The notes under the pieces are model-generated. The model was not told the origin of the DNA. It saw only the letters and a program-made list of their open reading frames with translations, and did not search any database. Made by a program: the position numbers and the translations under genes. From Agrococcus sediminis (GTDB lineage: Bacteria; Actinomycetota; Actinomycetes; Actinomycetales; Microbacteriaceae), in NCBI RefSeq assembly GCF_007923295.1, contig NZ_VOIR01000017.1, positions 1-64,000 on the forward strand: a DNA stretch of 64,000 bases, given 5' to 3'. Shown piece by piece: positions 63,161-64,000 of the stretch (within the stretch, counting starts at the first letter, position 1; each line of letters starts with the position of its first letter).

Positions 63161-64000
63161 TCAGTCCTCGACGCGGTGCATCGCCCGGGCGGCGTCCGAG
63201 ACGGAGCCGGTGAGCGAGGGGAAGACCGGGAAGACGCGGGCGACCTGGTCGACGGTGAGGCGGTGCTCCATCGCCATCGTCACGGGGAAGATGAGCTCGG
63301 ACGCCTTCGGCGCGACGATGACGCCACCGATGACCGTGCCGGAGCCGGTGCGCGCGAAGAGCTTCACGAAGCCGTCCTCGACGCCCATCATCTTCGCGCG
63401 GGCGTTCGTCGAGAGGTCGATCCGGTACACCTCGCCCTGCGCGATGCCGTCCTCGATCTCCTTCTGCGACCATCCGACCGTCGCGATCTCGGGCTGCGTG
63501 AAGATGTTCGAGGCGACCGTGAGCATCGAGATCGGGTCGACCGCGTCGCCGAGGGCGTGGAACATCGCCGTGCGGCCCTGCATGGAGGCGACGGACGCGA
63601 GGGGCAGGGCGTCGGCGCAGTCGCCGACCGCGTAGACGTTCGGCAGGTTCGTGCGGGCGACCCGGTTGACGAGGATGTTGCCGGACTCGGCGAGCTCGAT
63701 GCCCGCCTCCTCGAGGCCGATCCCTGCCGTGTTCGGGATGGAGCCGACGGCCATGAGGCAGTGCGAGCCCTCGACGGTGCGGCCGTCGGTGAGGGTGACG
63801 ACGACACCCGTCTCGGTGCGCTCGACCTTCTCGGCGCGCGACTTCGACAGCACGTGCATGCCCTGGCGGCGGAAGACGTCCTCGATGACGCGGGCGGCGT
63901 CGGAGTCCTCGCCGGGCAGCACCTGCTCGCGGCTCGAGATGAGCGTCACCTCGGCGCCGATGAGGCTGTAGGCGCTCGCGAACTCGGCGCCGGTGACGCC
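63161..64000 (-). CDS. NAD(P)H-quinone dehydrogenase (LpdA-type flavoprotein disulfide reductase family; partial)
   Basis: Only 280 residues are visible; the N-terminal FAD half lies beyond the right edge. The remaining part shows the NAD site GVTGAEFASAYSLIGAEVTLI at the window border, LMAVGSIPNTAGIGLEEAG, the FAD contact NVYAVGDCADALPLASVA, and the C-terminal interface domain IFTQPEIATVGWSQKEIE. It matches the LpdA (Rv3303c) branch, which lacks the active disulfide cysteines and reduces quinones. Gene order near accA3 agrees with mycobacteria. The short gap to the YCII gene suggests co-transcription. Confidence 0.85.
   Translation of the reverse strand, partial: GVTGAEFASAYSLIGAEVTLISSREQVLPGEDSDAARVIEDVFRRQGMHVLSKSRAEKVERTETGVVVTLTDGRTVEGSHCLMAVGSIPNTAGIGLEEAGIELAESGNILVNRVARTNLPNVYAVGDCADALPLASVASMQGRTAMFHALGDAVDPISMLTVASNIFTQPEIATVGWSQKEIEDGIAQGEVYRIDLSTNARAKMMGVEDGFVKLFARTGSGTVIGGVIVAPKASELIFPVTMAMEHRLTVDQVARVFPVFPSLTGSVSDAARAMHRVED

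Overview
The window reads as chromosomal DNA of a high-GC Gram-positive actinobacterium, most likely of the family Microbacteriaceae (inference). Supporting signs are the GC-rich codon bias, a WhiB regulator, GTGA and ATGA gene overlaps, an AccA3/AccD5/AccE5-type acyl-CoA carboxylase set, polyprenol-phosphate mannose synthase, LytR-CpsA-Psr and many wall-glycan genes. About 53 protein-coding genes are supported. I see no RNA gene, CRISPR array or replication origin.

Layout. 1-11.2 kb: dTDP-rhamnose genes (rfbB and a cut-off rfbC-type gene), phosphomannomutase, DUF3499, a metallopeptidase-fold protein without its zinc motif, a four-hairpin intergenic block, a DUF5719 protein, a large membrane glycosyltransferase, an O-antigen-ligase-like protein, WhiB and mannose-6-phosphate isomerase. 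11.3-15.3 kb: acyl-CoA dehydrogenase, polyprenol-phosphate mannose synthase, an acyltransferase and an SDR-type sugar-nucleotide enzyme. 15.4-18.6 kb: a 3.2-kb ISL3-family mobile unit carrying a monooxygenase and a GlxA-type regulator, bounded by an 8-bp target duplication. 18.6-31.4 kb: mostly minus-strand glycopolymer genes (secreted repeat protein, Wzt, Wzm, SGNH protein, acyltransferase, RgpF-like protein, GT2, rfbA, GT-C/DUF2142 protein). 31.5-40.0 kb: a secreted CAP protein, several glycosyltransferases, a flippase-like membrane protein and a second rfbB-like gene. 40.0-45.6 kb: LCP ligase, purE, purK, UDP-glucose dehydrogenase, PH-domain protein, birA. 45.7-64 kb: accD5, accE5, topoisomerase IB, OatA-like acyltransferase, FAD monooxygenase, TrmA-type methyltransferase, lactate dehydrogenase, maf, a heterodimeric ABC exporter with its TetR regulator, accA3, an esterase, a YCII protein and a cut-off quinone dehydrogenase.

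How it works together. RfbA, RfbB and the RfbC-type protein make dTDP-rhamnose. ManA, ManB and Ppm provide mannose phosphates and a lipid-linked mannosyl donor, and Ugd provides UDP-glucuronate. The glycosyltransferases build a glycan that Wzm/Wzt can export, acyltransferases can decorate and the LCP protein can attach to peptidoglycan. BirA, AccD5, AccE5 and AccA3 form an acyl-CoA carboxylase. The order manA/manB/DUF3499/metallopeptidase-like/whiB ... LCP/purE/purK/PH/birA/accD5/accE5/maf/accA3/lpdA resembles the Mycobacterium tuberculosis Rv3255c-Rv3303c region, with glycan genes and the mobile unit lying between.

The two most notable signals are the ISL3 unit, which regenerates its neighbour's stop codon, and a recurrent promoter layout (TANNNT, 6 or 7 bases, then the start codon) at thirteen genes, which predicts leaderless mRNAs.
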